Assembly (NCBI GenBank): GCA_028671895.1
Contig: CM053800.1
Coordinates: 14,467,886-14,531,885, forward strand
Reading direction: 5' to 3'
Source: Oenanthe sinensis
Lineage: Eukaryota > Streptophyta > Magnoliopsida > Apiales > Apiaceae
DNA length: 64,000 nt
The translations under genes and the position numbers were made by a program. Positions 10,612 through 20,439 of the stretch are shown piece after piece (positions within the stretch are counted from its first letter, which is position 1; the number at the start of each line of letters is the position of its first letter). The notes beneath the pieces are model-generated. The model did no database searches. It was not told where the DNA came from and saw nothing but the letters and a program-made list of their open reading frames with translations.

Positions 10612-13600
10612 TTAGATATAATTAAGCATACCTAAATCACAGACCAATCTATTGAAGGTAGATTCATCTAATGGTTTGGTAAAAATGTCTGCAAGTTGTC
10701 TTTCACTAGGGACAAAATGTAATTCAACTGTACCATTCATTACATGTTCCCTAATGAAGTGATACCTTATGTCAATGTGCTTGGTTCTGGAATGTTGTAC
10801 AGGATTTTCTGTTATAGCAATGGCACTTGTATTATCACAGAAAATAGGAATCTTGTTCAAGTTGAACCCATAGTCAAGTAGTTGATTCCTCATCCATAAT
10901 ATTTGTGCACAGCAACTTCCAGCTGCAATGTATTCAGCCTCTGCAGTAGATGTAGACACTGAATTCTGCTTCTTGCTAAACCATGAAACAAGCTTATTTC
11001 CTAGAAATTGACAGGAACCTGTTGTGCTTTTTCTGTCAATTCTGCAACCTGCATAATCTGCATCTGAATAACCAATTAGATCAAATCCAGAATCTCTAGG
11101 ATACCAAATTCCAAGATTTGGAGTTCCTTTGAGATATCTGAATATTCTTTTTATTGCAATCAAATGAGATTCTCTAGGATCAGCTTGAAACCTAGCACAA
11201 AGACATGTAGCAAACATTATGTCTGGCCTACTTGCAGTTAAATAAAGTAATGAGCCAACCATACCTCTATAACTTGAAATGTCCACTTCTACTTCCTTAG
11301 TGTTTAATTCAAGTTTAGTTGCAGTGGCCATGGGAGTTTTAGCAGAAGAACATTCACTTAAATCAAATCTCTTTAATAAATCAGAAATATATTTGGTTTG
11401 ATTTATGAAAATACCATTTTTAACTTGTTTGATTTGCAAGCCAAGAAAGTAGGTTAGTTCTCCCATCATGCTCATTTCATATTTACTCTGCATCAACTTA
11501 GCAAACTTTTTACAAAGTTTTTCATTAGTTGAGCCAAAAATAATGTCATCTACATAGATTTGAACAAGAATCATAGAGCCATTTACATTTCTATGAAAGA
11601 GAGTTTTATCAACAGTACCTCTTGTGAAGTGATTCTCAATCAAGAATTTAGACAATGTGTCATACCAGGCTATAGGTGCTTGCTTCAATCCATAAAGTGC
11701 CTTGAGAAGATAGTATACAAATCTAGGATGAATAGGATCAATAAAACCAGGAGGTTGTTCTACATAAACTTCTTCTTCTAGTTCTCCATTGAGAAAAGCA
11801 CTTTTCACATCCATCTGATACACCTTGAAATTTGCATAAGCAGCATATGCTAGAAAGATTCTGATTGCTTCCAATCTTGCAACTGGTGCAAAAGTTTCAT
11901 CAAAATCTATGCCTTCTTCTTGTGAATAGCCCTTTGTCACTAATCTTGCTTTATTTCTTGTCACTGTACCAGATTCATCCATTTTGTTTCTGAACACCCA
12001 TTTTGTACCAATGATAGACTTGTTCTTTGGTTTGGGCACCAGCTTCCATACCTTGTTTCTTTCAAATTGATTCAACTCTTCTTGCATAGCAATTATCCAA
12101 TCAGGATCATTCAAGGCTTCTTCAATCCTTTTTGGTTCTTCTTGAGACAGGAAGCTACTATACAAGCATTCATTTTGAGTTGCACTTCTAGTTTTGACAC
12201 CATCATTTGCATCTCCAATTATTAATTCAAAGGGATGGCTGTTTGTCCATTTCCTTTGTGATGGTAAATTTGTCCTTGAAGATGATGCTTCATGATCATT
12301 GGAAGTGTTATGATCATTGTGATGTGATTGACTATTTGAGAACCCTCCCCCTGAGATGGACACTCTACTTGAAGATTGTTGAGCAGAGTTGATATCCATC
12401 GAATGATTATCAATTGATGTATTATCAGTTGATTGATGATTGTCAATTGATAAGTTATCTGTTGATGCATTGACATCAATTGATGGGAGGATTCTAGGTA
12501 CTTGAACTCTTGTGATTTCCACATCATCATCACTATCTTCAATATTACTTGTGGATTCATTTTCAAAATGCAATAGATCATGAAATCCTTCATCAAACAA
12601 CCCTTGAATTTTCTTGTCATCAAAAACTACATGCATAGATTCCATAACAATGTGTAATCTAAGATTGTAGACTCTGTATGCTTTGGTTGTTATTCCATAT
12701 CCAACAAATATAGCTTCATCAGCTTTGGCTTCAAATTTTCCTAGATTTTCACCTTGATTTCTCAGTACAAAGCATTTGCAGCCAAAGACATGAAGAAAGT
12801 TAACTGTTGGCTTCTTGTCTTTCTTTATCAATTGATATGGAGTTTTGCCTTGAGGTTTATTGATCATGGAAATATTTTGAATGTAACAAGCAGTATTAAT
12901 TGCTTCTGCCCAGAAGTATGTAGGAAGTTTTGCTTCTTCTAACATAGTTCTAGCAGCTTCAATCAAGGTCCTATTTTTTCTTTCAACTACTCCATTTTGC
13001 TGTGGAGTTCTTGGAGCAGAGAAATGATGAGTGATACCTTCTTCTTCACAGAATTCTCTCATGGTTGAATTCTTGAATTCAGTACCATTGTCACTTCTAA
13101 ATTTCTTGACCTTCCATTCAGTGCCATTGTCAACATTCTTCACATGATTGATAATTAATTTGCTTGCTTCATCCTTAGAATGTAAGAAATATACCCATGA
13201 AAATCTTGTGAAGTCATCCACAATTACTAGGGCATATTTCTTTTTGGCAATTGACATGATGTTGACTGGACCAAATAAATCCATGTGCAATAATTCCAGA
13301 GGCTTATCAATTGATGATTCAGACTTTGACTTGAATGATGCTTTTCTTTGTTTTCCCTTTTGACATGCATCACATAGTCCATCCTTGGTGAATTCCATCT
13401 GTGGAATGCCTCTAACCACATTCTTTCTAATCAATAAATTCATGGCTTTGAAATTCAAATGGGCTAGTTTCTTGTGCCAAGTCCAACTTTCTTCTGTATT
13501 GGCTTTGCTAAGTAGACATGTCATTGAATTTGCCTTTACAGAGTGAAAATCAGCCACATAGACATTCCCTTTTCTTTCTCCAGTTAAGAGAATTTCACCA

Positions 13601-13908
13601 GATTCTTTGTTGGCTATGATGCATGATTCAGTTGTAAACCACACACCATTACCATTATCACACAGTTGACTAATACTGAGCAAATTGTGCTTCAATCCAT
13701 CAACTAGTGCTACAGTTTCAATGATAACATTTTCTTTTGCAATTGAGCCATATCCCAGAGTAAAACCTTTGCTGTTATCTCCAAAAGTAACTCCTGGGCC
13801 AGCTTTTTCCACAAACTTTGTGAGCAGGGACAAATCTCCAGTCATGTGCCTTGAACATCCACTATCCAAATACCAGAGATTTTTCTTCCTGTTTCCCTGC
13901 ACACACAT
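10612..13908 (-). CDS. pol: Pol polyprotein of element A (PR-IN-RT-RNase H)
   Basis: Uninterrupted frame of 1,098 codons. In order: aspartic protease core W-Y-L-D-S-G (about residue 12; only the D-S-G end is in this frame), the HHCC zinc-binding gag-pre-integrase segment (H-K-K-L-A-H-L ... C-D-A-C), integrase catalytic D-D-E (M-D-L-F-G-P, S-D-N-G-T-E-F, V-V-E-R-K-N), a Ser/Asp-rich linker, RT with Q-M-D-V-K-S-A-F-L-N-G and the active-site Y-V-D-D, and RNase H with S-D-A-D-Y-A-G, T-A-E-A-E-Y and D-I-F-T-K-P-L. All catalytic residues I can check are present. The frame differs from gag, so expression needs a frameshift or splicing. Annotated start 13908 is simply the first Met; translation probably enters from gag. 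Integrase precedes RT, which defines Ty1/copia. Confidence 0.93.
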   Translation of the reverse strand: MCVQGNRKKNLWYLDSGCSRHMTGDLSLLTKFVEKAGPGVTFGDNSKGFTLGYGSIAKENVIIETVALVDGLKHNLLSISQLCDNGNGVWFTTESCIIANKESGEILLTGERKGNVYVADFHSVKANSMTCLLSKANTEESWTWHKKLAHLNFKAMNLLIRKNVVRGIPQMEFTKDGLCDACQKGKQRKASFKSKSESSIDKPLELLHMDLFGPVNIMSIAKKKYALVIVDDFTRFSWVYFLHSKDEASKLIINHVKNVDNGTEWKVKKFRSDNGTEFKNSTMREFCEEEGITHHFSAPRTPQQNGVVERKNRTLIEAARTMLEEAKLPTYFWAEAINTACYIQNISMINKPQGKTPYQLIKKDKKPTVNFLHVFGCKCFVLRNQGENLGKFEAKADEAIFVGYGITTKAYRVYNLRLHIVMESMHVVFDDKKIQGLFDEGFHDLLHFENESTSNIEDSDDDVEITRVQVPRILPSIDVNASTDNLSIDNHQSTDNTSIDNHSMDINSAQQSSSRVSISGGGFSNSQSHHNDHNTSNDHEASSSRTNLPSQRKWTNSHPFELIIGDANDGVKTRSATQNECLYSSFLSQEEPKRIEEALNDPDWIIAMQEELNQFERNKVWKLVPKPKNKSIIGTKWVFRNKMDESGTVTRNKARLVTKGYSQEEGIDFDETFAPVARLEAIRIFLAYAAYANFKVYQMDVKSAFLNGELEEEVYVEQPPGFIDPIHPRFVYYLLKALYGLKQAPIAWYDTLSKFLIENHFTRGTVDKTLFHRNVNGSMILVQIYVDDIIFGSTNEKLCKKFAKLMQSKYEMSMMGELTYFLGLQIKQVKNGIFINQTKYISDLLKRFDLSECSSAKTPMATATKLELNTKEVEVDISSYRGMVGSLLYLTASRPDIMFATCLCARFQADPRESHLIAIKRIFRYLKGTPNLGIWYPRDSGFDLIGYSDADYAGCRIDRKSTTGSCQFLGNKLVSWFSKKQNSVSTSTAEAEYIAAGSCCAQILWMRNQLLDYGFNLNKIPIFCDNTSAIAITENPVQHSRTKHIDIRYHFIREHVMNGTVELHFVPSERQLADIFTKPLDESTFNRLVCDLGMLNYI
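12390..12490 (-). repeat. Motif cluster in integrase-RT linker
   Basis: About six ATCAATTGAT/ATCAGTTGAT copies are read in frame as S-I-D, S-T-D and S-M-D repeats in the variable linker between integrase and RT. This is the same motif as in the LTR. Confidence 0.75.
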
Positions 13909-13915
13909 AAAACAA

Positions 13916-14734
13916 TCAAGTTGCTTTTGGTACCCAAGTTGCCTTGGGTCCTCTTTTATTAGTTGCAGCTTGAGCCCCTGTTGTCAACTTAGGTTCCTTT
14001 TGTTTTGGTGGGTTTAAATCCACTTTATCTTTGGGAGTTGACTTTTGGGGCTTTGACACCTTAGAACTCATGGCAGAATTTTCATGGATTTCATCATTTA
14101 CATTAGGCATGTTCCATGGCATACCAGGCATGTTCATATTAGGATATGCAAAGAAGGGATTATACATGTATGGAACTTGTGCATAAGGCATATGAACATT
14201 AGGTGCAACCAAATTAGAAGACATGGCATTCATGAGCATAGGATTGGTAAACATGGCATTTGCAGTCATGGCATGTATATTTAAATCATTTGCAGATATA
14301 GAATTCTTTTCACTTTTGCATTGCATGGACAAATGATTTACACTACCATATTTAACACATACCTTTCTAGGTGCATACATATCAGGAGTGTAATTATTGT
14401 GCTTATTTATGCCTACTTTACCATTCATATTCTTTTTCTTTTTCTCAGACTTAGATAGAGAAATTTCCACAGGTGCTATCTTTTCTAATTTTTCTTTTAA
14501 TTGTTTCTTGGATAAGCTACCTATGTTGATCTTCTCAGTCTCAGTCTCAACTTGATTCTTGGTTTCCTTAACAAACTTAATAGGAGTGCTAAATTTGTTC
14601 TTTTTATTAGCCATTGATGATTTACTTGTCGATGGATGCTTATCGATTGATTCAGCATCAATCGATTGATAATCCTTATCAGTTGATGAAGGATTAGCAG
14701 TCGATTGATCTTTATCCATTGAAGTATCAGCCAA
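13916..14734 (-). CDS. Gag extension of element A with degenerate second zinc knuckle
   Basis: A 272-codon frame in register with gag but separated from it by a stop at 14795-14797. It opens with S/T/D repeats encoded by the ATCRATTGAT motif (14615-14735), then a basic region, a knuckle-like C-V-K-Y-G-S-V-N-H-L-S-M-Q-C (second Cys replaced by Tyr), and a Met/Asn/Pro-rich stretch. It ends in G-P-K-A-T-W-V-P-K-A-T and a stop just before the pol frame. The equivalent region of element B keeps an intact C-x2-C-x4-H-x4-C. It could be the C-terminal part of Gag reached by read-through, or a separate product. Confidence 0.65.
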   Translation of the reverse strand: MADTSMDKDQSTANPSSTDKDYQSIDAESIDKHPSTSKSSMANKKNKFSTPIKFVKETKNQVETETEKINIGSLSKKQLKEKLEKIAPVEISLSKSEKKKKNMNGKVGINKHNNYTPDMYAPRKVCVKYGSVNHLSMQCKSEKNSISANDLNIHAMTANAMFTNPMLMNAMSSNLVAPNVHMPYAQVPYMYNPFFAYPNMNMPGMPWNMPNVNDEIHENSAMSSKVSKPQKSTPKDKVDLNPPKQKEPKLTTGAQAATNKRGPKATWVPKAT

Positions 14735-14794
14735 TGACTTGCCTATTGAATTGGGGAGTTCTCCTAGAGTATCTACACCCTGAACATCAATAAT

Positions 14795-16369
14795 TTATTT
14801 GGCAGTTTTAGCAGACCTATTCCATTTGCTAATGGTTTTAATTTCTTCAGCTAATTGTTCTTTCAATAATTCTTCTCTTTTCAAACTGTTTACTAGTTCA
14901 TTCCTAGCATCCTTTCTTTCCTGCTTAAATCTTTCTAAACAAACAAGTTCATTTTCAAGAAACATATTTCTCTCAGTTAAGGCATCAATGGTGTTCTTTA
15001 ACTTGAGATTTTCTTTGTTTAGAGATTTTAGAGTGACATGCAAATTGTACAGTTCATTAGACATTTCATTAATAGTACTATTGCATTCCTCAGATGTAAG
15101 CTCGGAAAAGTTGGTAGCTAGTACCTGATTAGATGCTGAACTAGCTTCTTCATCTTCATGATTGGCCATTAATGCAAGATTGACATATTCTTCAGAATCA
15201 CTATCCTCAGCAGCCCAGTCCTTCTCCTCAGTTACAAAAGCCTTTTCTTTTTGTTTTAAAAGGTCAAAGTATTTCTTCTTATAATCAATACCCTCATATG
15301 ACTTTGCCTTTTCTTGTTTTGGCTTCCTGCACTCACTTGAGAAATGACCAGCCAATCCACAGTTAAAGCATTTGAATTTAGATCTTTCAACCAGATTTTT
15401 ATTTTGATTGTTGTTTCTAAACTCGGATCCAGGCCTTTGAGCATATGGATTCTTCTTGAATTTTAGCTTTGAAAATTTCCTTGTCAGAAATGCAAGGTGC
15501 TCATCAATCTCATTCAAATCATCCTGAGAGCATGTTTCATTTTCTTCACACTTGCTCTTTCCTTTTCTCTTGAATGATTCTTCAACAGCATCACCAGCCA
15601 TCATGACTGACTCTTCTTCATAGCCATTTTCCTTCTTCTCTTCATTTCCCTTGACTACCAAAGCCACAGTTTTCTCTTTTCTTTGATTCTTTTCAATCTC
15701 TTCATCTTGTTGGATTTCCAACTCATATGTCTTGAGAATACCATAAAGTTTCTCCAGTGTAAAATCCTTGAAGTCCTGAGATTGTCTAATGGAAACAGTC
15801 ATTGGTTTCCATTCTTTTGGAAGAGATCTAAGAAATTTTAGATTTGTATCCTCAGTTGCATAAACCCTACCATATAGCTTCAATCCATTTAACAACTTCT
15901 GAAATCTGCTATATGTGTCATTGATAGATTCTCCACTCTTGAAATGGAATGATTCATATTTTTGAATCAAGAGTTGCATCTTGTTTTTCCTTACTTGTTC
16001 AGTTCCTTCACACAGAGTTTGAATTGTATCCCATACTTCTTTTGATGAAGTACAATTTATTACATTGTCAAACATATCTTTATCTAGACCATTAAACAGA
16101 ATGTTCATGGCCTTCTTGTCTTTGAGTACTTCTTTTTCATCCTCTTCTGTGAACTCAGAAATAAGTTTTGGAACATGTCTGTCAAGTGCAGGAGTTCCAT
16201 CAGGGTTTACACCTGTGACTAGCTTCATGGGAACATGAGGACCTTTTTCTATGCAGTTAACATAAGAAGGGTCGAGAGAAAGAAGATGCAGATACATTTT
16301 GACCTTCCATGGAAAATATTCATCTTTCTCTAAAACTGGAATTTTCACACCTGAATCTCTTTGACCCAT
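14795..16369 (-). CDS. gag: Gag capsid/nucleocapsid protein of element A
   Basis: Open frame of 524 codons starting MGQRDSG, 45 bp downstream of the PBS. The first half is a copia-type gag polyprotein domain (F-P-W-K-V-K-M-Y-L near the start, then S-S-K-E-V-W-D-T-I and F-L-R-S-L-P-K-E-W-K). A nucleocapsid knuckle C-F-N-C-G-L-A-G-H-F-S-S-E-C lies near residue 331. A long Leu/Glu-rich coiled coil forms the last 120 residues. The frame is intact, unlike the other gag copies in the window. Gag forms the cytoplasmic virus-like particle and binds the element's RNA. Confidence 0.9.
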   Translation of the reverse strand: MGQRDSGVKIPVLEKDEYFPWKVKMYLHLLSLDPSYVNCIEKGPHVPMKLVTGVNPDGTPALDRHVPKLISEFTEEDEKEVLKDKKAMNILFNGLDKDMFDNVINCTSSKEVWDTIQTLCEGTEQVRKNKMQLLIQKYESFHFKSGESINDTYSRFQKLLNGLKLYGRVYATEDTNLKFLRSLPKEWKPMTVSIRQSQDFKDFTLEKLYGILKTYELEIQQDEEIEKNQRKEKTVALVVKGNEEKKENGYEEESVMMAGDAVEESFKRKGKSKCEENETCSQDDLNEIDEHLAFLTRKFSKLKFKKNPYAQRPGSEFRNNNQNKNLVERSKFKCFNCGLAGHFSSECRKPKQEKAKSYEGIDYKKKYFDLLKQKEKAFVTEEKDWAAEDSDSEEYVNLALMANHEDEEASSASNQVLATNFSELTSEECNSTINEMSNELYNLHVTLKSLNKENLKLKNTIDALTERNMFLENELVCLERFKQERKDARNELVNSLKREELLKEQLAEEIKTISKWNRSAKTAK

Positions 16370-16413
16370 ATTGACTGTTCTTGATCTTTAAACTTTCTGT
16401 ATGTTGAAAGCCT

Positions 16414-16425
16414 GCTCTGATACCA
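16414..16425 (-). other. Primer binding site, element A
   Basis: On the minus strand TGGTATCAGAGC, two bases after the 5' LTR end. This is the 12-nt complement of initiator tRNA-Met used by most plant copia elements. Confidence 0.92.
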
Positions 16426-16427
16426 AT

Positions 16428-17544
16428 TGTTATTCCTTAGAACAATGTCAATATTTGTAGAAGGGGGGGGGGTTGAATACAAATATTAAAACTTTTTGTG
16501 TGTTCTAATATTTGTTCTTGATGTTTGATAGAATAAGAGAATAAGTTCGAACAAATTAATGCTGAAAAATAAAACTGAACAAAGAGATTTAAAATTATTG
16601 ATGGATTGGTTTTTCCATCAATGTATATTTTTGCTCAATGCTCCTAGGTTAAAAGAAACCTAGCTGCGTTTACAAGATTAGAAAACAAATCAACTGTTCT
16701 TACACATGTGCTCTCAAGCTTGAACAGTTGATTAAGAAATATGTCTAACTTGTATGTTTTTTAATAATGCTACTACACTTGTTTATATACCACAAGTGTT
16801 CTTTTACAATTCCTATTCTAGGATTGTTTCTACCTGCCTTCCTTTTACCTTTTTCTATTTTACAAAAAGGTTTGAAAGACAGCTTCTGATTGAGTCTTCA
16901 CAGTCACTCTAGACTGTCTTCCATAGGTGTGCTTTTGTTCTCTGGATCTTCAACAGATATTCTCTCTGTGTTGTCACACTCAATTGATAATTTGTTGTCA
17001 AGCATATCAATTGATCCATTCTTTAATCCATCAACTGATGTACTTCTTCGATTGATCTTTATATCCATCGATTGATAAAAGATGTCTTATCGATTGATAG
17101 ATGTAATCAATCGGTATATCAGTCGATGGGTCTTCACATCAGTTGATGGTCTTCAATCCTTGGCTTGGCTTCTTCGATTGATCCTCCATCCATCGATGCT
17201 TCAATATCAATTGATCATCCTTCACTTGTGCAATTTCCTGTCTTCACATAATTACAATTTAACAGTTTAATTTACACATCAATTGATGATCCATATCAAT
17301 CGACTCTAACATCAATTGATGAACAAAATATCAATTGATTTACACCTTATCGATTGAAATAGACTAAGTACACCTATGCTACAATCCAAATTATCAGTTG
17401 ATTCATATAAACACTTCAACTGATAAATGGTTTCCTGATCAATTGATATTTATAACTTTCATATCAATTGATCAGTTACAACAAATAAAATTTCTATGAT
17501 TCTAAGATTAATGTTATCATCAAATCACATGTAGATTCCTAACA
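16428..17544 (-). repeat. Element A 5' LTR
   Basis: This 1,117-bp LTR is near-identical to 4582-5695. The G-run in the C-loop hairpin is 10 here and 7 in the other copy. It should hold the element's promoter; a minus-strand TATATAAAC lies at about 16781-16799 between inverted arms. Confidence 0.92.
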
Positions 17545-17551
17545 ATGTTCA

Positions 17552-19077
17552 TGTTAGTATTGGTGTCCTAGAGACAATATTTTTAATGTTTTATTGAAAA
17601 CAATTAAGGATTATGTTTTATGTGATTATTTAATTAATATTTATTATGTCTTTATTTACTGCGCCATAAATTGAAAGAATAATAAATGTCCTTGGAATAT
17701 TAATACGTAATATATATCTTTAAGTATGTGACTTAAAAATGAGATTATATGAATAGTATTTTATTCCTAAAAGTCCCTAGTCGAGTATTATTATTTAAGG
17801 ACAATAATAATGCAGTAAGACTAGCATGTTTATTGACTAATGACCACATCTCATTGGTCATAGGTATGGTGATACTAAAGTCAAGAACATAAGTGCATGT
17901 CTCAATGCTTGGCACTGGATAGACCCGATGTGAGAATCTACATATTGATAAGTGTCATAAAAAATTCTTACTGTGATAATGATGTAATGATCCTTAGACT
18001 TAAAATCATTATATTTCTATACGAGAATTAATATACTTTGATTACACTCAAAGTTATCTTTAACCGGGTAATGATAAAGGTGGACATTGGGTATGCTATG
18101 AATCGTATGAGAAATATGAATGATAGATATAGGATTTAACCCTCCTATTTTAGGAGCGATATTATTGGCCTCTTGATTGAGTGAGACTATAAAATGCATG
18201 GCCATGCTCAAATGTTGATTTGATTAATAGTCTTCTCATTGATCAAGGAAACCCGGATTAAACGTTGAAGAGGATGACACATTACATGCCTCGAGTTTGA
18301 TCTATAATATAAGGTTAAAGGGATTATATTACATTGTACATTACTCACGAAAGGTTTAATTGAATCACCAATTATTATTATTACTTGGGTAGCAATGATG
18401 TATTACTAGATGCCTCTCATTGTTTATAATTTTATTATTAGAAAATAAAATTATTGCCAACGTAATAATAACCTAAAGGGTCACACACAAAGAACGTTTA
18501 AACGGAGTGTTATTTAAATTATGAATTGAAATACTGTTATTATTATTAATTCAAATTTATTTATTTAATTAATTAAGTGAGACTTGATTAATTATATACA
18601 TATTAGAGTTCAAATTTAATAATAATATAAATCCGAAATCTGAATGGGTTTTAAGAAGTCCAATCAGAATAGGGTTTTGGCCCAAGTCCATCTCCCCCCT
18701 ATATATACATAAAGATGTATTGTTTAGGGTTAACAATTTTATAATTTTGTTTTTGATAAAACCCTAGCAGCTCTACGTTATTTGAGAGGCTAGAGAAAGA
18801 GAGAGACAAAGAGGTAGAAACATGGTAGTACCTAACTCCGGTGATCGTTAGACGATACGACGTTCGTGTGGATACCGATAGATAGCAGATTTCTGTGAAG
18901 GGCTGCTGTGATTCATCACTTCTGGACCTCTATAATCATCATAAGGAAAGCTTTAATAAAGTACACATCCGATTCTCCATAATCATCCGCTTATTATACA
19001 CGGATCCTGCGTTTGGGATTCGTTTTTTGTATTTATTTTTTACATTTTTCTGCTGTATGTGTGCCCGAATCCCAACA
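17552..19077 (+). repeat. Solo LTR of another family
   Basis: Starts TGTTAGTATTGG and ends CCCAACA; about 1,526 bp, no coding. Flanks are GTTCA (17547-17551) and GCTCA (19078-19082), an imperfect 5-bp duplication. It lies 2 bp beyond the element A duplication. Its first 740 bp are repeated in inverted orientation at 23292-24031. Internal sequences and a second LTR are absent, so it is a solo LTR. The family (Ty1 or Ty3) is not determined. Confidence 0.75.
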
Positions 19078-19396
19078 GCTCAGGTCTAAAGGGTTTAGGT
19101 CCCAACCAAAGTTAGACGCTGCACAAAAGATAAGAAATTACTGCTTGTCCAAAAATATCCCTTCATACATCATGCAAATCAAGAAGATAGATTCATCACA
19201 GCCATTTGATGTTGAAGAAGAAGCAGTAGATCCTGTTGAGCAGGAAGTGTTGTTTCAGTTAGCCAAGGCTGAACAAAGGAGGTTGCATGGACAATCCACT
19301 ATAACAGATCAATCAGTATCTGAAGAAGTACCAAAGACACTAGTTTATAAAGTATCAATCCTAGAAGAAGGTGAAGTTGATACATCAGAAGACTGA
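19078..19396 (+). pseudogene. Third ORF of family D, C-terminal end
   Basis: Continuation of the frame interrupted at 4576. It is open for about 100 codons to a TGA at 19394-19396, with a Q-P-K-L-D-A-A-Q-K-I-R-N-Y segment and an acidic tail. If element A and the solo LTR are removed in silico, the two coding parts abut. The family-D PPT and LTR follow 225 bp later. Confidence 0.65.
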
Positions 19397-19622
19397 AGAC
19401 TTAGTTAGAATAAGATAGAAACTTTGTAATATTTATTCAGTGCTAGAGGAACATATATCTTGTATTTATCTTTCAAAACATGAATTTGGAAAATTGTTAA
19501 ATATAATACCAGAACTTTTTTATTATTTACAGTTTTTACATGTTACATTACTTTCTTAGTTTTAGTTGAGTTATCCTCTAGAAATTTATGTGTTAAATGT
19601 TTAACAACAAATAAGGGGAGAT
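19397..19622 (+). other. Family D 3' untranslated spacer and polypurine tract
   Basis: Non-coding, ending in AAATAAGGGGAGAT at 19609-19622, the PPT before the family-D LTR start TGAAAGG at 19623. Confidence 0.65.
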
Positions 19623-19995
19623 TGAAAGGCAAATAACTAGGCCTATTTTTAATAATTAGATGACAACTCAACTCGGATAAGAAATAATAGTAAATAATAA
19701 ATACAAAACATGAATCAAGATGAAGAATGTAAACTAGACACGAAGAACCAGAATATCAGAAGACTTGTAATGAAATTGCTACTCAACACTGGAAGAAGTT
19801 CATTAATTTGTTCAAGCATCAGTGAAAAATAAAGTGGTAGTATTTCAGAAGAATTCAGAAGATACAAAAGATTTATAGTGGCTACTACACGAAGATTCCA
19901 GAAGAAGAGGAAAGACAGTGAAGCAAAAGAATGATAGAAGGCCACAGCTTAAAAGTTAATAAGTGAAGAATATTTATTAGTATGGCACAAATGAA

Positions 19996-20291
19996 CCAGA
20001 CAGTATATTTGTTTGTCAACTAAATTAATATTTATTCTTCAGTTAGCTCAAGTGGTTTTATGACAGAAGACAAAGCAAAGACGGAAAGACTTCGAAAAAT
20101 ACTACATGGTTATATAAGTCAACACAATATTTTAATTCTACTACCAGACAATATATTTGTTTGTCAATTAAATTAATATTTATTCTTCAGTTAGCTCAAG
20201 TGGTTTTATGACAGAAAACAAAGCAAAGACGGAAAGACTTCGAAAAATACTACATGGTTATATAAGTCAACATAATATTTTAATTCTACTA
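19996..20291. repeat. 148-bp tandem duplication in family D LTR
   Basis: Two adjacent copies (19996-20143 and 20144-20291) differ at only a few positions. Both start CCAGACA and end near TTCTACTA. The low divergence suggests a recent slip or unequal exchange. Confidence 0.85.
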
Positions 20292-20439
20292 CCAAAAGTC
20301 AATTGATTATTTAATTTATCTAATTAAATTAATTCAAGTTGAATTTAATTTAATTTATAAATTATCTAATTAAATTAAGTAGAATTAATTTATTATAAAA
20401 TATATAGCTTATTATGATATTTAATAGAATTCAAATGAC

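Larger units (their letters stand above)
4582..17544 (-). mobile_element. Complete Ty1/copia (Sirevirus-like) LTR retrotransposon, element A
   Basis: This 12,963-bp element is in minus orientation: 5' LTR 16428-17544, PBS 16414-16425, gag 14795-16369, gag extension 13916-14734, pol 10612-13908, repeat spacer 9930-10611, third ORF 5874-9929, PPT, 3' LTR 4582-5695. A 5-bp ATGTT duplication flanks it. Comparing the two LTRs by eye I count eight substitutions and a G-run length change in about 1,114 bp, so the insertion is recent. Integrase before RT makes it copia. The large ORF downstream of pol and the long internal region fit the Sirevirus layout. It sits inside the third ORF of the older family-D element. 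Confidence 0.93.

Noticed and set aside
13884..13920. A 37-nt spliced intron as a firm annotation at the gag/pol junction
   Set aside because: Too short for known plant introns. Kept as a question in the findings only.
16414..16425. tRNA-like sequence at primer binding sites
   Set aside because: Only the 12-nt tRNA complement is there; no tRNA gene structure surrounds it.
18017..18211. 64-codon frame also present at 23371-23565
   Set aside because: It repeats because the LTR is present in two inverted copies. No protein family recognised, and it lies in LTR DNA.
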